From: Hyalangium versicolor
GTDB lineage: Bacteria; Myxococcota; Myxococcia; Myxococcales; Myxococcaceae
Direction: 5' to 3'
Assembly: GCF_020103695.1 (NCBI RefSeq)
Contig: NZ_JAHXBF010000013.1
Span: forward strand, 248,001-312,000
Length of the DNA: 64,000 nucleotides
The position numbers and the translations under genes are program-made. The notes under the pieces are model-generated. The model worked only from the letters and a program-made list of their open reading frames with translations, had not been told where the DNA came from and searched no databases. The stretch's first letter is position 1. Each line of letters starts with the position of its first letter. This document shows, one piece after another, positions 23,902-31,639 of the stretch.

Positions 23902-24690
23902 TCACTTCTCGATGTGGATGTGGGCACCGCCCCAGACCTTCTGTCCCGCCGGGCGTGTCCGTTCGTCGCGCACGGTGTAGCCATTCGCCCGGGCATCGGC
24001 CATGAAGGCGTCGAGGCTCGCTTCCGAGACGCCGCGGGTGCGCACATCGATCGCCCGCCCCTGGTAGTGCTTCGAGCCGGTGTTGTGCTTTCCGCCCGTG
24101 GTCGAGGTGACGGTGAGGCCGTGCTGCTGCGCGAGCCGAGACATCGCCTCGTACGGCCGGCCAGTCGTCGTCGATTGGGTGGTCGCAGGGGTCTTGGTTT
24201 TCTGCGTGAAGCGGGAGGTTCCGTTGAGGGCCTCGAAGGTTCGAGGCCCCACCACGCCATCCGCCTTGAGTCCCATCGAGCGCTGGAAGTCGCGAACAGC
24301 CTTCTCGGTGTTGCGGCCGAACTTGCCGTCCGTCTTTCCAGGATTGAATCCCGCGGAGCGCAGCCGATCCTGCAGATCCCTCACGTTGGTGGTCGCCGCT
24401 CCCTTGCGGAGAGAGCCGCTCGTGTAGCCGGCAACGCTCGCCCGATCCGCGGCCCGGGCCGCAGCCATCGAGCCAGACTTCGAGAAGCTGCTCTCGGCGG
24501 AGTACCCCTTCACGCTCGCGCGGTCCGCGGCTCGCGCAGCGGCCATCGAGCCAGAAGACTTGCTCGAGACAGAAGACTTGGAGGTGCGGCTGTCGGCGGA
24601 GTACCCGCTCACGCTCGAACGATCTGCTGCCCGCCCTGCGGCCATGCTTCCAGAGCTGCTGCGCGACGAATTCGCACCACCAACGGACAT
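23902..24690 (-). CDS. Peptidoglycan-binding and M15/DacB-like LAS peptidase protein
   Basis: 262 residues. ATG 24690 is chosen (GGAGTA upstream, gives MSVGGANSSRSS). Residues 14-93 hold three copies of a GSMAAARAADRASVKGY-type unit separated by Ser-rich linkers. Residues about 97-155 form a PG_binding_1 domain (VRDLQDRLRSAGF, GKFGRNTEKAVRDFQ, ADGVVGPRTFEAL). The C terminus is LAS-peptidase-like with GSKHYQGRAIDVRT (H...D) and GGAHIHIEK (HxH), the zinc residues of D-Ala-D-Ala carboxypeptidases and endolysins. No signal peptide is visible, so export could depend on the unusual repeats, on lysis or on a specialised secretion system. Substrate: cell-wall peptides, by family. Confidence 0.8.
   Translation of the reverse strand: MSVGGANSSRSSSGSMAAGRAADRSSVSGYSADSRTSKSSVSSKSSGSMAAARAADRASVKGYSAESSFSKSGSMAAARAADRASVAGYTSGSLRKGAATTNVRDLQDRLRSAGFNPGKTDGKFGRNTEKAVRDFQRSMGLKADGVVGPRTFEALNGTSRFTQKTKTPATTQSTTTGRPYEAMSRLAQQHGLTVTSTTGGKHNTGSKHYQGRAIDVRTRGVSEASLDAFMADARANGYTVRDERTRPAGQKVWGGAHIHIEK
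24412..24651 (-). repeat. Three coding repeats of a ~21-residue unit
   Basis: Units at protein residues 14-34, 47-67 and 73-93 share GSMAAxRAADRxSVxGY. The separation is uneven (33 and 26 residues), so they arose by duplication rather than simple slippage. The function is unknown; a targeting or binding role is a guess. Confidence 0.75.
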
Positions 24691-24787
24691 GGGGTACTCC
24701 AATGTGGGAGAGGGGGCGTCCAAGGGAGACGCCGTACCGTTCGTAACCACATTCTCGGACGAGCAGTGAAAAGAGTTGCCGCCGAAC

Positions 24788-25086
24788 TCACGCCGCCTGT
24801 GCCAGCGGCGGCTCGCACGACACCTTCGCTTCGGGATGGTCCACCTCCATCAGCCGCGTGCCCTGCGAAATCACCTGGAGCGTCGGGTGCGTCAGCTTCA
24901 CCGCGCCCGACAGCACCCGCAGATGCGAGCCGGCCTCCACCGTCAGCGCCTGCTGCGGAGCCAGCGTGCGGTGCTCGCCCTGTTGCAGCCACGTGCGCCG
25001 GGCCTGTCGGCGTCATCTCCCGTGGGTCGCGTCAGGCGTGGACGCAGCCGCTTTCGAGGCGGAAGCAGCAAGTCCACCGAAACCAT
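24788..25086 (-). pseudogene. Frameshifted or 5'-decayed ~100 codon gene
   Basis: The last 60 codons read as good coding sequence (LAPQQALTVEAGSHLRVLSG, then KLTHPTLQVISQGTRLMEVD) and stop at 24788. Upstream in this frame a TGA appears near 25006, but another frame starting at ATG 25086 gives MVSVDLLLPPRKRLRPRLTR and runs into the same place. The simplest reading is one gene with a single-base change near 24990-25010. The domain is a small beta-rich module I cannot name. It fills the 451-bp gap between 24691 and 25141; nothing else is seen there. Confidence 0.4.
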
Positions 25087-25141
25087 GACGCTCGCAGCAC
25101 CTGAAGCTACGATGGCTCGTCTACATCGGGAGGGGAGCACG

Positions 25142-25840
25142 ATGGCGAAGAAGAAGCCGGCCAAGAAGGCTGCTGCCACGAAGAAGACCGCGAAGCTCAA
25201 GTCCACCACCAAGAAGGGAGCCCGCAAGGCGGCTGCGAAGTCGCCTCGCAAGGCAGCCGCGAAGAAGGGCGCGGCTCGCAAGGCTCCGGCGAAGGCGGCT
25301 CGCAAGCCCGCTGCCCGCAAGCCCGCTGCAAAGCCTGCCGCTCGGAAGGCTGCTCCCAAGGCCGCCTCCAAGGCTGCTCCCAAGGCCGCCCCCAAGGCCG
25401 CTCCCAAAGCCGCTCCCAAAGCCGCCCCCAAGGCTGCTCCCAAGGCTGCCCGGAAGCCCACCCCCCGCCCGCCCCCGCCACCGGCCGAGACATCCCCAGC
25501 CCCGGTCGAGGCTTCCGAGCCCACCGGTCCGCTGGTTCAGACCGAGCGCCCCACGGCGGAGACCGTCGAGACGACCTCGGCCGGCATCCAGGCCCTGGCC
25601 CCCGAGCATGCGGCCGTGGATGACCTGACCAGCTCGGGGAACGAGCTGCTGGACATCTTCCAGAAGTACGACCGCAACCGCACCGGATCCATCGAGCAGC
25701 CCGAGTTCGCTCGCTTGCTGGAGGCCCTGGGGCAGAACATCACCGACGAAGAATTGATGATCGCCTTCGATATCATCGACACTGATCGGACAGGGAAGAT
25801 CTCCTGGAAGCAGTTCAAGAACTGGTGGACGAGCCGTTAG
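25142..25840 (+). CDS. Histone H1-like / EF-hand fusion protein
   Basis: 232 residues from ATG 25142 (GGAGGGG upstream). Residues 1-115 are almost pure Lys, Ala, Pro and Arg (MAKKKPAKKAAATKKT, then AAPK repeats), the composition of histone H1-like DNA-binding tails. A Pro/Glu/Thr linker (115-155) leads to a pair of EF-hands: YDRNRTGSIEQPEF (D-x-N-x-T-x-S-x-x-x-x-E, canonical) and IDTDRTGKISWKQF (Asp/Asp/Thr/Lys with Gln at the last ligand position, so weaker). The architecture suggests calcium-dependent DNA or nucleoid binding, which is inference. The start of the GMC gene is 18 bases downstream. Confidence 0.82.
   Translation: MAKKKPAKKAAATKKTAKLKSTTKKGARKAAAKSPRKAAAKKGAARKAPAKAARKPAARKPAAKPAARKAAPKAASKAAPKAAPKAAPKAAPKAAPKAAPKAARKPTPRPPPPPAETSPAPVEASEPTGPLVQTERPTAETVETTSAGIQALAPEHAAVDDLTSSGNELLDIFQKYDRNRTGSIEQPEFARLLEALGQNITDEELMIAFDIIDTDRTGKISWKQFKNWWTSR
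25349..25450 (+). repeat. Tandem AAPK-coding 12-bp repeats
   Basis: About nine 12-base units coding Ala-Ala-Pro-Lys (one reads Ala-Ala-Ser-Lys), with silent third-position changes. It forms part of the histone H1-like tail. Copy number is likely to vary between strains. Confidence 0.8.
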
Positions 25841-25858
25841 CGGCTCGTAAAGACAAAG

Positions 25859-28219
25859 ATGCGGCGACTGTCGTCTCCTGTGGAGAGGTTGGGTGGGCAC
25901 TGGCCCGTGGTGGTCGTGGGCTCTGGCTATGGTGGTGCCATCGCCGCGTCCCGGCTTTCGCGCGCCGGGCAGAAGGTCTGCGTGCTGGAGCGTGGCAAGG
26001 AGCGGCTCCCGGGCGAGTTTCCTCGCACCAGCGCCCAGTTCCTGCGAGAGACCCAGCTCATGGGGCCGGGGGGCTCGTTCCTGGAGAAGTTGAAGGTCGG
26101 CTCTCCCACGGCGCTGATCTCGCTGCACCTGCTGGGCGATCTGGCCGTCATCTCCGGCTCGGGCCTGGGTGGCACTTCGCTCATCAACGCCAGCGTCGTG
26201 CTGCGGCCGGATCCGCGCATCTTCGATGACAGCTGGCCCGCCGCCTTCCGGGAGGACCTGTCAGGCCTGGTGGAGGACGGTTTCGCCCACGCCGAGCGGA
26301 TGCTCTCCCCGCAGGTGTACCCCGAGGGCCACCCGCGGCTGCGCAAGATGGATGCGCTGCGGCGCTCGGCCGAGTACATGGGAGCGAAATTCTCCTCCCT
26401 GCCGCTGGGCGTGCACTTCCAGGAGGGCGTCAACGCCGCCGGCGTCCGTCAGCGCGCATGCACCCTGTGTGGAGACTGCGCCACCGGCTGCAACGTGGGC
26501 GCGAAGAACTCGGTCAACCACAACTACCTGGCGGACGCGCAGCGGCACGGCGCGGAGCTGTTCACCCAGGTGGCCGTGCATCACCTGGAGCGCGGCCCGG
26601 GCCACTGGCGCGTGTACTACCGGCTCACCGGCATGGGGCGGGAGCTGTTCGATGCGCCGCTCCAGTTCCTCACGGCGGACCACGTCATCCTGGCGGCCGG
26701 CTCGCTGGGCAGCACGGAGCTCCTCCTGCGCTCGCGGGCGGCGGGGCTGCCGGTGTCGGGCGAGCTGGGCAAGCACTTCTCCGGCAACGGGGACGTGATG
26801 GCGTTCGGGTACAACCTGGACGTGCCGGTGAACGGCGTGGGGCACGGCGACCATCCTCCGAAGGATGCCGAGCCCGTGGGGCCCAACATCACCGGCGTCA
26901 TCGATCTGCGGGACACCGAGTACGTGGACGAGGGCATGGTGATCGAGGAGGGCGGGGTGCCGGCGGCGCTCGGTGGCTATCTGCCCACGCTCTTCGCCGC
27001 GGTGGCGCCGCTGATGGGCGAGGACACGGATGAGGGCTTCATCGACGGCGTGCAGGAGAACGCTCGCGTGGCGGAGAGCCTGGTTCGCGGCCCGTACCAC
27101 GGGGCTGTCCGCAACACGCAGACCATCTTCGCCATGACGCATGATGACGGGGGCGGCGAGCTGAAGCTGGAGGGAGACGGGCTTCGCGCCGTATGGCCTG
27201 GAGCGGGACGGCAGGAGGGCTACCTGCGCGCGGAGGTGAAGATCCGCAAGACGGTGGAGGCGCTGGGCGGCACCTTCATCCGCAACCCCGTAGGGGCCCG
27301 GTTGCTGGACAACGCACTCCTCATCACCCACCCGCTGGGTGGCTGCGCCATGGGTGAGGATGCCGAGAGCGGTGTGGTGGACCACGAGGGTCGCGTCTTC
27401 TCGGCCCAGGAGGGCACCGCCGTCCACGAGGGCCTCTACGTCTGTGATGCCGCCGTCATTCCCCGCTCGATTGGCGCCAACCCGCTGCTGACCATCTCCG
27501 CGGTGTCCGAGCGCTTCGCCGCGAGGCTGGCGAAGCGGCACGGGTGGCACATCGACTACTCGTCGATGCAGGAGCGGCCAGGGCCGGAGCCGCGGACGCC
27601 CACGGGCCTGCGCTTCACCGAGAGCCTGCGCGGCATCATCTCCTCCGCGGTGGACGAGGACTACCGCGCCGCGGCGAACCCGGATCGGCCCGGGGCCTCG
27701 GAGCTGCGCTTCGTCATCACCGTGCTGGTGGAGGACCTGGAGGCCCTGCTGAAGGACCCTCGGCACCCCATGGCGGTGACGGGGTGCGTGACGGCGCCTG
27801 CGCTGTCCCAGAAGCCACTCACGGTGACCCGCGGCACGCTCAACGTCTTGGTCGAGGATCCGCAACGGCCAGGTTACAAGCAGCTGCGCTACGCGCTCCA
27901 CCTGCAGTCCGAATCGGGCGAGAAGTTCTTCTTCGAGGGCTTCAAGCAGCTCACGGACGATCCCGGCATCGACTTCTGGGAGGACACCACCACCCTCTTC
28001 GTCACCGTGCGGCGAGGAGAGGGGCCCGGGGCGGCGCCCGCCTATAAGGGCGTGCTGCGCATCTCCGTGGATGACTTCGCGCGTCAGGTTTCCACCTTCC
28101 GGGTGACCCACGCGCTGAGTGTTCAGGAGCAGCTCTCCGCGGTGGGGCGCTTCGGGGAATTCTTCCTGGGAGGCCTCTTCGAACTGTATTGGAAGCCCTC
28201 CTTCGTCGAGGAGGCGTGA
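25859..28219 (+). CDS. GMC oxidoreductase, cholesterol-oxidase-like
   Basis: 786 residues. FAD-binding VVVVGSGYGGAIAASRLSRA (Rossmann glycines 21-26). The Cys-rich loop ACTLCGDCATGCNVGAKNSV is characteristic of the large bacterial cholesterol-oxidase/GMC subgroup; the C-terminal FAD segment is THPLGGCAMGEDAESGVVDH with IPRSIGANPLLTISA. A C-terminal ~200-residue beta-rich extension (FVITVLVEDLEALLKDP and later) is also typical of this subgroup. It would oxidise a sterol or another alcohol. No signal peptide; ribosome site weak (AAAGACAAAG). The following two lipoprotein cytochromes on the same strand could accept electrons, but a gap and a hairpin separate them. Confidence 0.85.
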   Translation: MRRLSSPVERLGGHWPVVVVGSGYGGAIAASRLSRAGQKVCVLERGKERLPGEFPRTSAQFLRETQLMGPGGSFLEKLKVGSPTALISLHLLGDLAVISGSGLGGTSLINASVVLRPDPRIFDDSWPAAFREDLSGLVEDGFAHAERMLSPQVYPEGHPRLRKMDALRRSAEYMGAKFSSLPLGVHFQEGVNAAGVRQRACTLCGDCATGCNVGAKNSVNHNYLADAQRHGAELFTQVAVHHLERGPGHWRVYYRLTGMGRELFDAPLQFLTADHVILAAGSLGSTELLLRSRAAGLPVSGELGKHFSGNGDVMAFGYNLDVPVNGVGHGDHPPKDAEPVGPNITGVIDLRDTEYVDEGMVIEEGGVPAALGGYLPTLFAAVAPLMGEDTDEGFIDGVQENARVAESLVRGPYHGAVRNTQTIFAMTHDDGGGELKLEGDGLRAVWPGAGRQEGYLRAEVKIRKTVEALGGTFIRNPVGARLLDNALLITHPLGGCAMGEDAESGVVDHEGRVFSAQEGTAVHEGLYVCDAAVIPRSIGANPLLTISAVSERFAARLAKRHGWHIDYSSMQERPGPEPRTPTGLRFTESLRGIISSAVDEDYRAAANPDRPGASELRFVITVLVEDLEALLKDPRHPMAVTGCVTAPALSQKPLTVTRGTLNVLVEDPQRPGYKQLRYALHLQSESGEKFFFEGFKQLTDDPGIDFWEDTTTLFVTVRRGEGPGAAPAYKGVLRISVDDFARQVSTFRVTHALSVQEQLSAVGRFGEFFLGGLFELYWKPSFVEEA

Positions 28220-28233
28220 CAGGTCTTCTCTGA

Positions 28234-28264
28234 CCCTGCGGTTTGCCAGATCACCCAGGGTCTT
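28234..28264. terminator. Weak hairpin after the GMC gene
   Basis: GACCCTG (28234-28240) can pair with CAGGGTC (28258-28264) across a 17-base loop, 15 bases after the GMC stop. The following TTGAGA is not a T-run. It would partly separate the GMC gene from the cytochrome genes. Confidence 0.35.
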
Positions 28265-28364
28265 GAGATGGCTTTGCCTTTAGGGCAGGTTCACGGCGCT
28301 GCCGGGGGGGCGAGTGCATTTCCTACGTGCCTTCGGGGGCTTTTCCCATACAGAGGAGAGAATC

Positions 28365-29738
28365 GTGCGGATTGATCGATCGAGCAGCCTGCGTGCGTTT
28401 CGAGGCAGCAGGTGGATGCGAACCCCTGTCTCGCTGCTCCTGGCCGGTGCGCTGCTCGGCACCATGGCTTGCGATGATGATGATGAGAAGCCACCCGAGG
28501 AGACGCCGCTCTCCGTGGAGGCCGAGAAGGGCCTGTCCATCGTTCCCTTCGCGCTGGACACCAATGGGCTCAGCAACGCCGAGAAGGAGCGCATCGGCAT
28601 GGGCAGCTACCTTGTGAACGCCGCGGGAGACTGCGGGACGTGTCACCAGGCGCTCCAGCCCAACGGTCCGCCCAAGTACATGGGCGGCGGCATCGCGTTC
28701 GCGGTCGGCGCGGGCGGTGAGGTCGTCTACGCGCGCAACCTCACGACGGATCCCAAGTACGGCATGAAGCTGACCGAGGCGGAGTTCATCGAGACGATGC
28801 GCACGGCCAAGGACTTCAGCAGCGACAATGACGAAGAGCAGCTCATCGTCATGCCCTGGTACACGTTCCGGTGGATGTCCACGGAGGACCTGAAGTCCAT
28901 CTACGCGTACCTGAAGAAGGTGCCGGCCGTGGAGAACCCGGTGCCCGCGGACATCAAGGGCGCGCTCGCAGCGGCGAGGCCGGTCCCGTTCCCCAGCTCG
29001 TACACCGATGGCGAGGTCTCCCGGCCGCTGCCCGCGGAGAGCACCTCCGACAGGCTCAACATCGATCGGGGCATGGCCATCTCGACGCTCGCGGATCCCG
29101 CGGCGTTCTCCACTTTCAGCGCGGATGACAAGAAGCTGTATGGCCGCGGCAGCTACCTGGCCAATGCCGTCTCCGACTGCAGCGGGTGCCACACCAATCC
29201 GCAGCGGAACCTTCAGACCGCGAAGATCCCCCCGGACCTCTTCCTGAGCGGCGGCGCGATCTTCGCGACCGGCCCTGGCATGGATGCGGCGCTGAAGCTC
29301 AAGCGGTCGATGAGCTCCAACCTCTCTGGCGCCACCCACGGCCTCATGAAGGATATGACCTACGAGCAGTTCAAGGAGATCATCGTCAAGGGGCAGTACG
29401 TGCGCGGCACCATCACCCGTCCCCTGGTCTACCCCATGGCCAACGCGGCCGAGGCGCTGCGGAAGCTGACCGAGGATGACCTCAAGGCGCTCTACGTCTA
29501 CACCAAGAACCAGACGCCTCGGACGGGCGCCGCGGACAAGCAGCCGCAGGAGCCGGCGCGCTGGTGCGCCACGGATGCGGATTGCACCTCGACCGGCGGC
29601 GGGACATGCAACGCGAGCAATGAGTGCGTGGGCACGGCCTGCACCGAGGATTGGCAGTGCGGTGCCTGCCAGACCTGCTCCTCCAACGTGTGCGTGGCAC
29701 CGGCGCCGAACTCCGCGTGCCTCATGGGCGGTATCTAA
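28365..29738 (+). CDS. Dihaem cytochrome c lipoprotein
   Basis: 457 residues from GTG 28365 (AGGAGAG upstream; ATG 28416 is an alternative). The signal ends LLGTMAC with Cys36, followed by an acidic tether. Two class I cytochrome c domains are seen: CGTCHQ (90-95) and CSGCHT (272-277), each with downstream Met-containing loops (VMPWYTFRWM; VYPMANAAEALRK). The last ~60 residues are Cys-rich (CATDADCTSTGGGTCN and CGACQTCSSNVCV), a myxobacterial disulfide-rich tail. The protein is probably a periplasmic or outer-membrane electron carrier. Nine bases separate it from the next cytochrome gene, so the two form an operon. Confidence 0.85.
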   Translation: MRIDRSSSLRAFRGSRWMRTPVSLLLAGALLGTMACDDDDEKPPEETPLSVEAEKGLSIVPFALDTNGLSNAEKERIGMGSYLVNAAGDCGTCHQALQPNGPPKYMGGGIAFAVGAGGEVVYARNLTTDPKYGMKLTEAEFIETMRTAKDFSSDNDEEQLIVMPWYTFRWMSTEDLKSIYAYLKKVPAVENPVPADIKGALAAARPVPFPSSYTDGEVSRPLPAESTSDRLNIDRGMAISTLADPAAFSTFSADDKKLYGRGSYLANAVSDCSGCHTNPQRNLQTAKIPPDLFLSGGAIFATGPGMDAALKLKRSMSSNLSGATHGLMKDMTYEQFKEIIVKGQYVRGTITRPLVYPMANAAEALRKLTEDDLKALYVYTKNQTPRTGAADKQPQEPARWCATDADCTSTGGGTCNASNECVGTACTEDWQCGACQTCSSNVCVAPAPNSACLMGGI

Positions 29739-29747
29739 AGGGTTGTC

Positions 29748-30818
29748 ATGATGAACCTCGTCGCTTCCACTCGCCGGTTCTCTCCTGGTGAGACGTGGCC
29801 TCTCTCCCTGGCATGCCTGCTCACGGTGTGCCTCTTGTCTGCATGCTCGTCGGATACGCCCGAGGAGGAGCCCCCTCCTTCCGAGGACCCGAACGTGGCC
29901 TGCAAGGATCTCCACACGGGGATGGAGGGAGGCGCGGTACCGGCCACGCTGTCAGGGACGGGGCTCTTTCAAGACATCCGGACTCGGACGCTCGCGGCGG
30001 GCGTGCGGCAGTTCGAGCCCGTATATCCGCTCTGGTCCGATGGGGCAGAGAAGACGCGGTACGTCCAACTGCCGGACGGCTGCCCCATCGAGACCAGCGA
30101 CATGGACCACTGGGTGCTCCCCGTGGGGGCGAAGCTCTGGAAGGACTTCGTTGTCGACGGGAAGCTCCTCGAGACGCGGTTCATCGCGCGTTATGGCGCG
30201 GGCCGCGATGACTTCATCCTCGGGGCGTATGTCTGGCGCGAGGATGGGTCCGATGCGGACTACACGCAGTATGGAGTGAACAACGCGCAGGGGACGGCGC
30301 ACAACATTCCCGCGGCGAAGAACTGCAAGTCCTGTCACAGCTACCTGCCGGAGCGCGCGCTGGGTTTCAGTGCCTTGCAGCTCAACCATGCGGGGCCCGG
30401 GGTGACGCTCACGACGTTGGTGGCCGAGGGGCGGTTGAGCACGGCGTCGGTGCCGGAGCTGAAGGTACCGGGAGATGCCGTGGCCTCCCAGGCGCTGGGG
30501 TACCTGCACGCCAATTGCGGCAACTGCCACAACCCCACGGGCATCGAGTTCAAGAACATGTTCTCGTTGCGGCTCTCCGTGAATGACAAGAGCGTCGAGG
30601 ACACGGCCACCTGGAAGACGGGCATGGGCGTGCCGGTGGAGAAGTTCGTCACGCCCGGCGTCGAGAAGCGCATCGCTCCGGGCAACCCCGAGGGCAGCTG
30701 CATCGTGCATCGCATGACGATCCGCGGCACGACGGAGCAGATGCCGCCTCTCGCCTCGAAGGTGACGGATTCGAGCGGGCTCGCGGCCATCCGCGAGTGG
30801 GTGGGCAGCCTCCACTGA
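29748..30818 (+). CDS. Dihaem lipoprotein cytochrome (SO_2930-like)
   Basis: 356 residues. Lipobox LLSAC with Cys33. The N-terminal half is a beta-rich domain (PVYPLWSDGAEKTRYVQLPD; HWVLPVGAKLWKDF), and the C-terminal half carries two haem c sites, CKSCHS (193-198) and CGNCHN (257-262), plus HRMTIRGTTEQMPP, which resembles a haem-ligand Met loop. The layout matches proteins annotated as SO_2930-family dihaem cytochromes, by memory. It is probably paired with the preceding cytochrome for extracytoplasmic electron transfer. Next comes a 173-bp gap with the promoter of the act operon. Confidence 0.82.
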   Translation: MMNLVASTRRFSPGETWPLSLACLLTVCLLSACSSDTPEEEPPPSEDPNVACKDLHTGMEGGAVPATLSGTGLFQDIRTRTLAAGVRQFEPVYPLWSDGAEKTRYVQLPDGCPIETSDMDHWVLPVGAKLWKDFVVDGKLLETRFIARYGAGRDDFILGAYVWREDGSDADYTQYGVNNAQGTAHNIPAAKNCKSCHSYLPERALGFSALQLNHAGPGVTLTTLVAEGRLSTASVPELKVPGDAVASQALGYLHANCGNCHNPTGIEFKNMFSLRLSVNDKSVEDTATWKTGMGVPVEKFVTPGVEKRIAPGNPEGSCIVHRMTIRGTTEQMPPLASKVTDSSGLAAIREWVGSLH

Positions 30819-30991
30819 GTGGGGGTGAACTGGCGGCTGCGACCTTCGTCCAAGGCGCCGCCGGCCGCTGTGGAATGCGCGACGGCCCGCGCTGGCTGAG
30901 CGTGGCTTGTCCGACACGCGTACGCACGAGCTACACCTGCCCGAGACGCATCTCCGGTAAGCGGTAGAGGTCTACCTCTTCCCGGCGGTGT

Positions 30992-31639
30992 ATGGGCCTC
31001 TTTCCTCCGGCCACCGACAACGTGCTGCGCGGCGTCCTGGCCGTGCTGGCCGGGATCCCTCTGGCCGCGACGGCCGGGCTGATGCTGATGGCCCGCAGCC
31101 CGCTGGGCACCGCTTCCTTCGAGCCCGTCCAGCAGCCGGTGAAGTTCGATCACCGTCACCATGTGGCCGACGACGGGATCGACTGCCGGTACTGCCATGA
31201 GAGCGCTTGGGAGGGGCCCTATGCCGGGGTGCCTCCCACCAGCCGCTGCATGGGCTGTCACGCGCAGATCTGGAACGAGAGCCCGCTGTTGGCGCCCGTG
31301 CGGGACAGCTACTTCCAGGACCGTCCCATTGCGTGGAACCGCGTCCACCGGCTGCCGCACTTCGTGTTCTTCAATCACTCCATCCACGTCCACAAGGGCG
31401 TGGGATGCGTGAGTTGCCACGGCCGCGTGGATCAGATGGCCGTGGTGGAGCAGGTGGTTCCGCTCACCATGGAGTGGTGCCTGGAATGCCACCGCGACCC
31501 GGCACCGCACCTGCGGCCGCTCGAGCACATCACTGACATGTCCTGGCGCCCGGTGGGCGAGCCGCGCGAGGCGGGTCTCCGCGTGGCCCAGGACCTGGAC
31601 GTCTCCCCTCGCACCGAGTGCATCACATGCCACCGCTAA
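30992..31639 (+). CDS. actA: Alternative complex III subunit A, pentahaem cytochrome c
   Basis: 215 residues. One N-terminal membrane anchor (about 12-35), then five CxxCH motifs: CRYCH, CMGCH, CVSCH, CLECH and CITCH, with extra His pairs (FDHRHH, FNHSIHVH) suited to bis-His ligation. This is the cytochrome c7-like ActA subunit, which passes quinol electrons toward the terminal oxidase on the periplasmic side. It is the first gene of an unbroken operon to 42578. Its last codons overlap the start of actB by 13 bases. Confidence 0.93.
   Translation: MGLFPPATDNVLRGVLAVLAGIPLAATAGLMLMARSPLGTASFEPVQQPVKFDHRHHVADDGIDCRYCHESAWEGPYAGVPPTSRCMGCHAQIWNESPLLAPVRDSYFQDRPIAWNRVHRLPHFVFFNHSIHVHKGVGCVSCHGRVDQMAVVEQVVPLTMEWCLECHRDPAPHLRPLEHITDMSWRPVGEPREAGLRVAQDLDVSPRTECITCHR

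Noticed and set aside
24776..25141. N-terminal extension of the histone H1/EF-hand protein
   Set aside because: This part is Arg/Cys-rich and antisense to a decayed gene; the H1-like protein starts cleanly at 25142 behind GGAGGGG.
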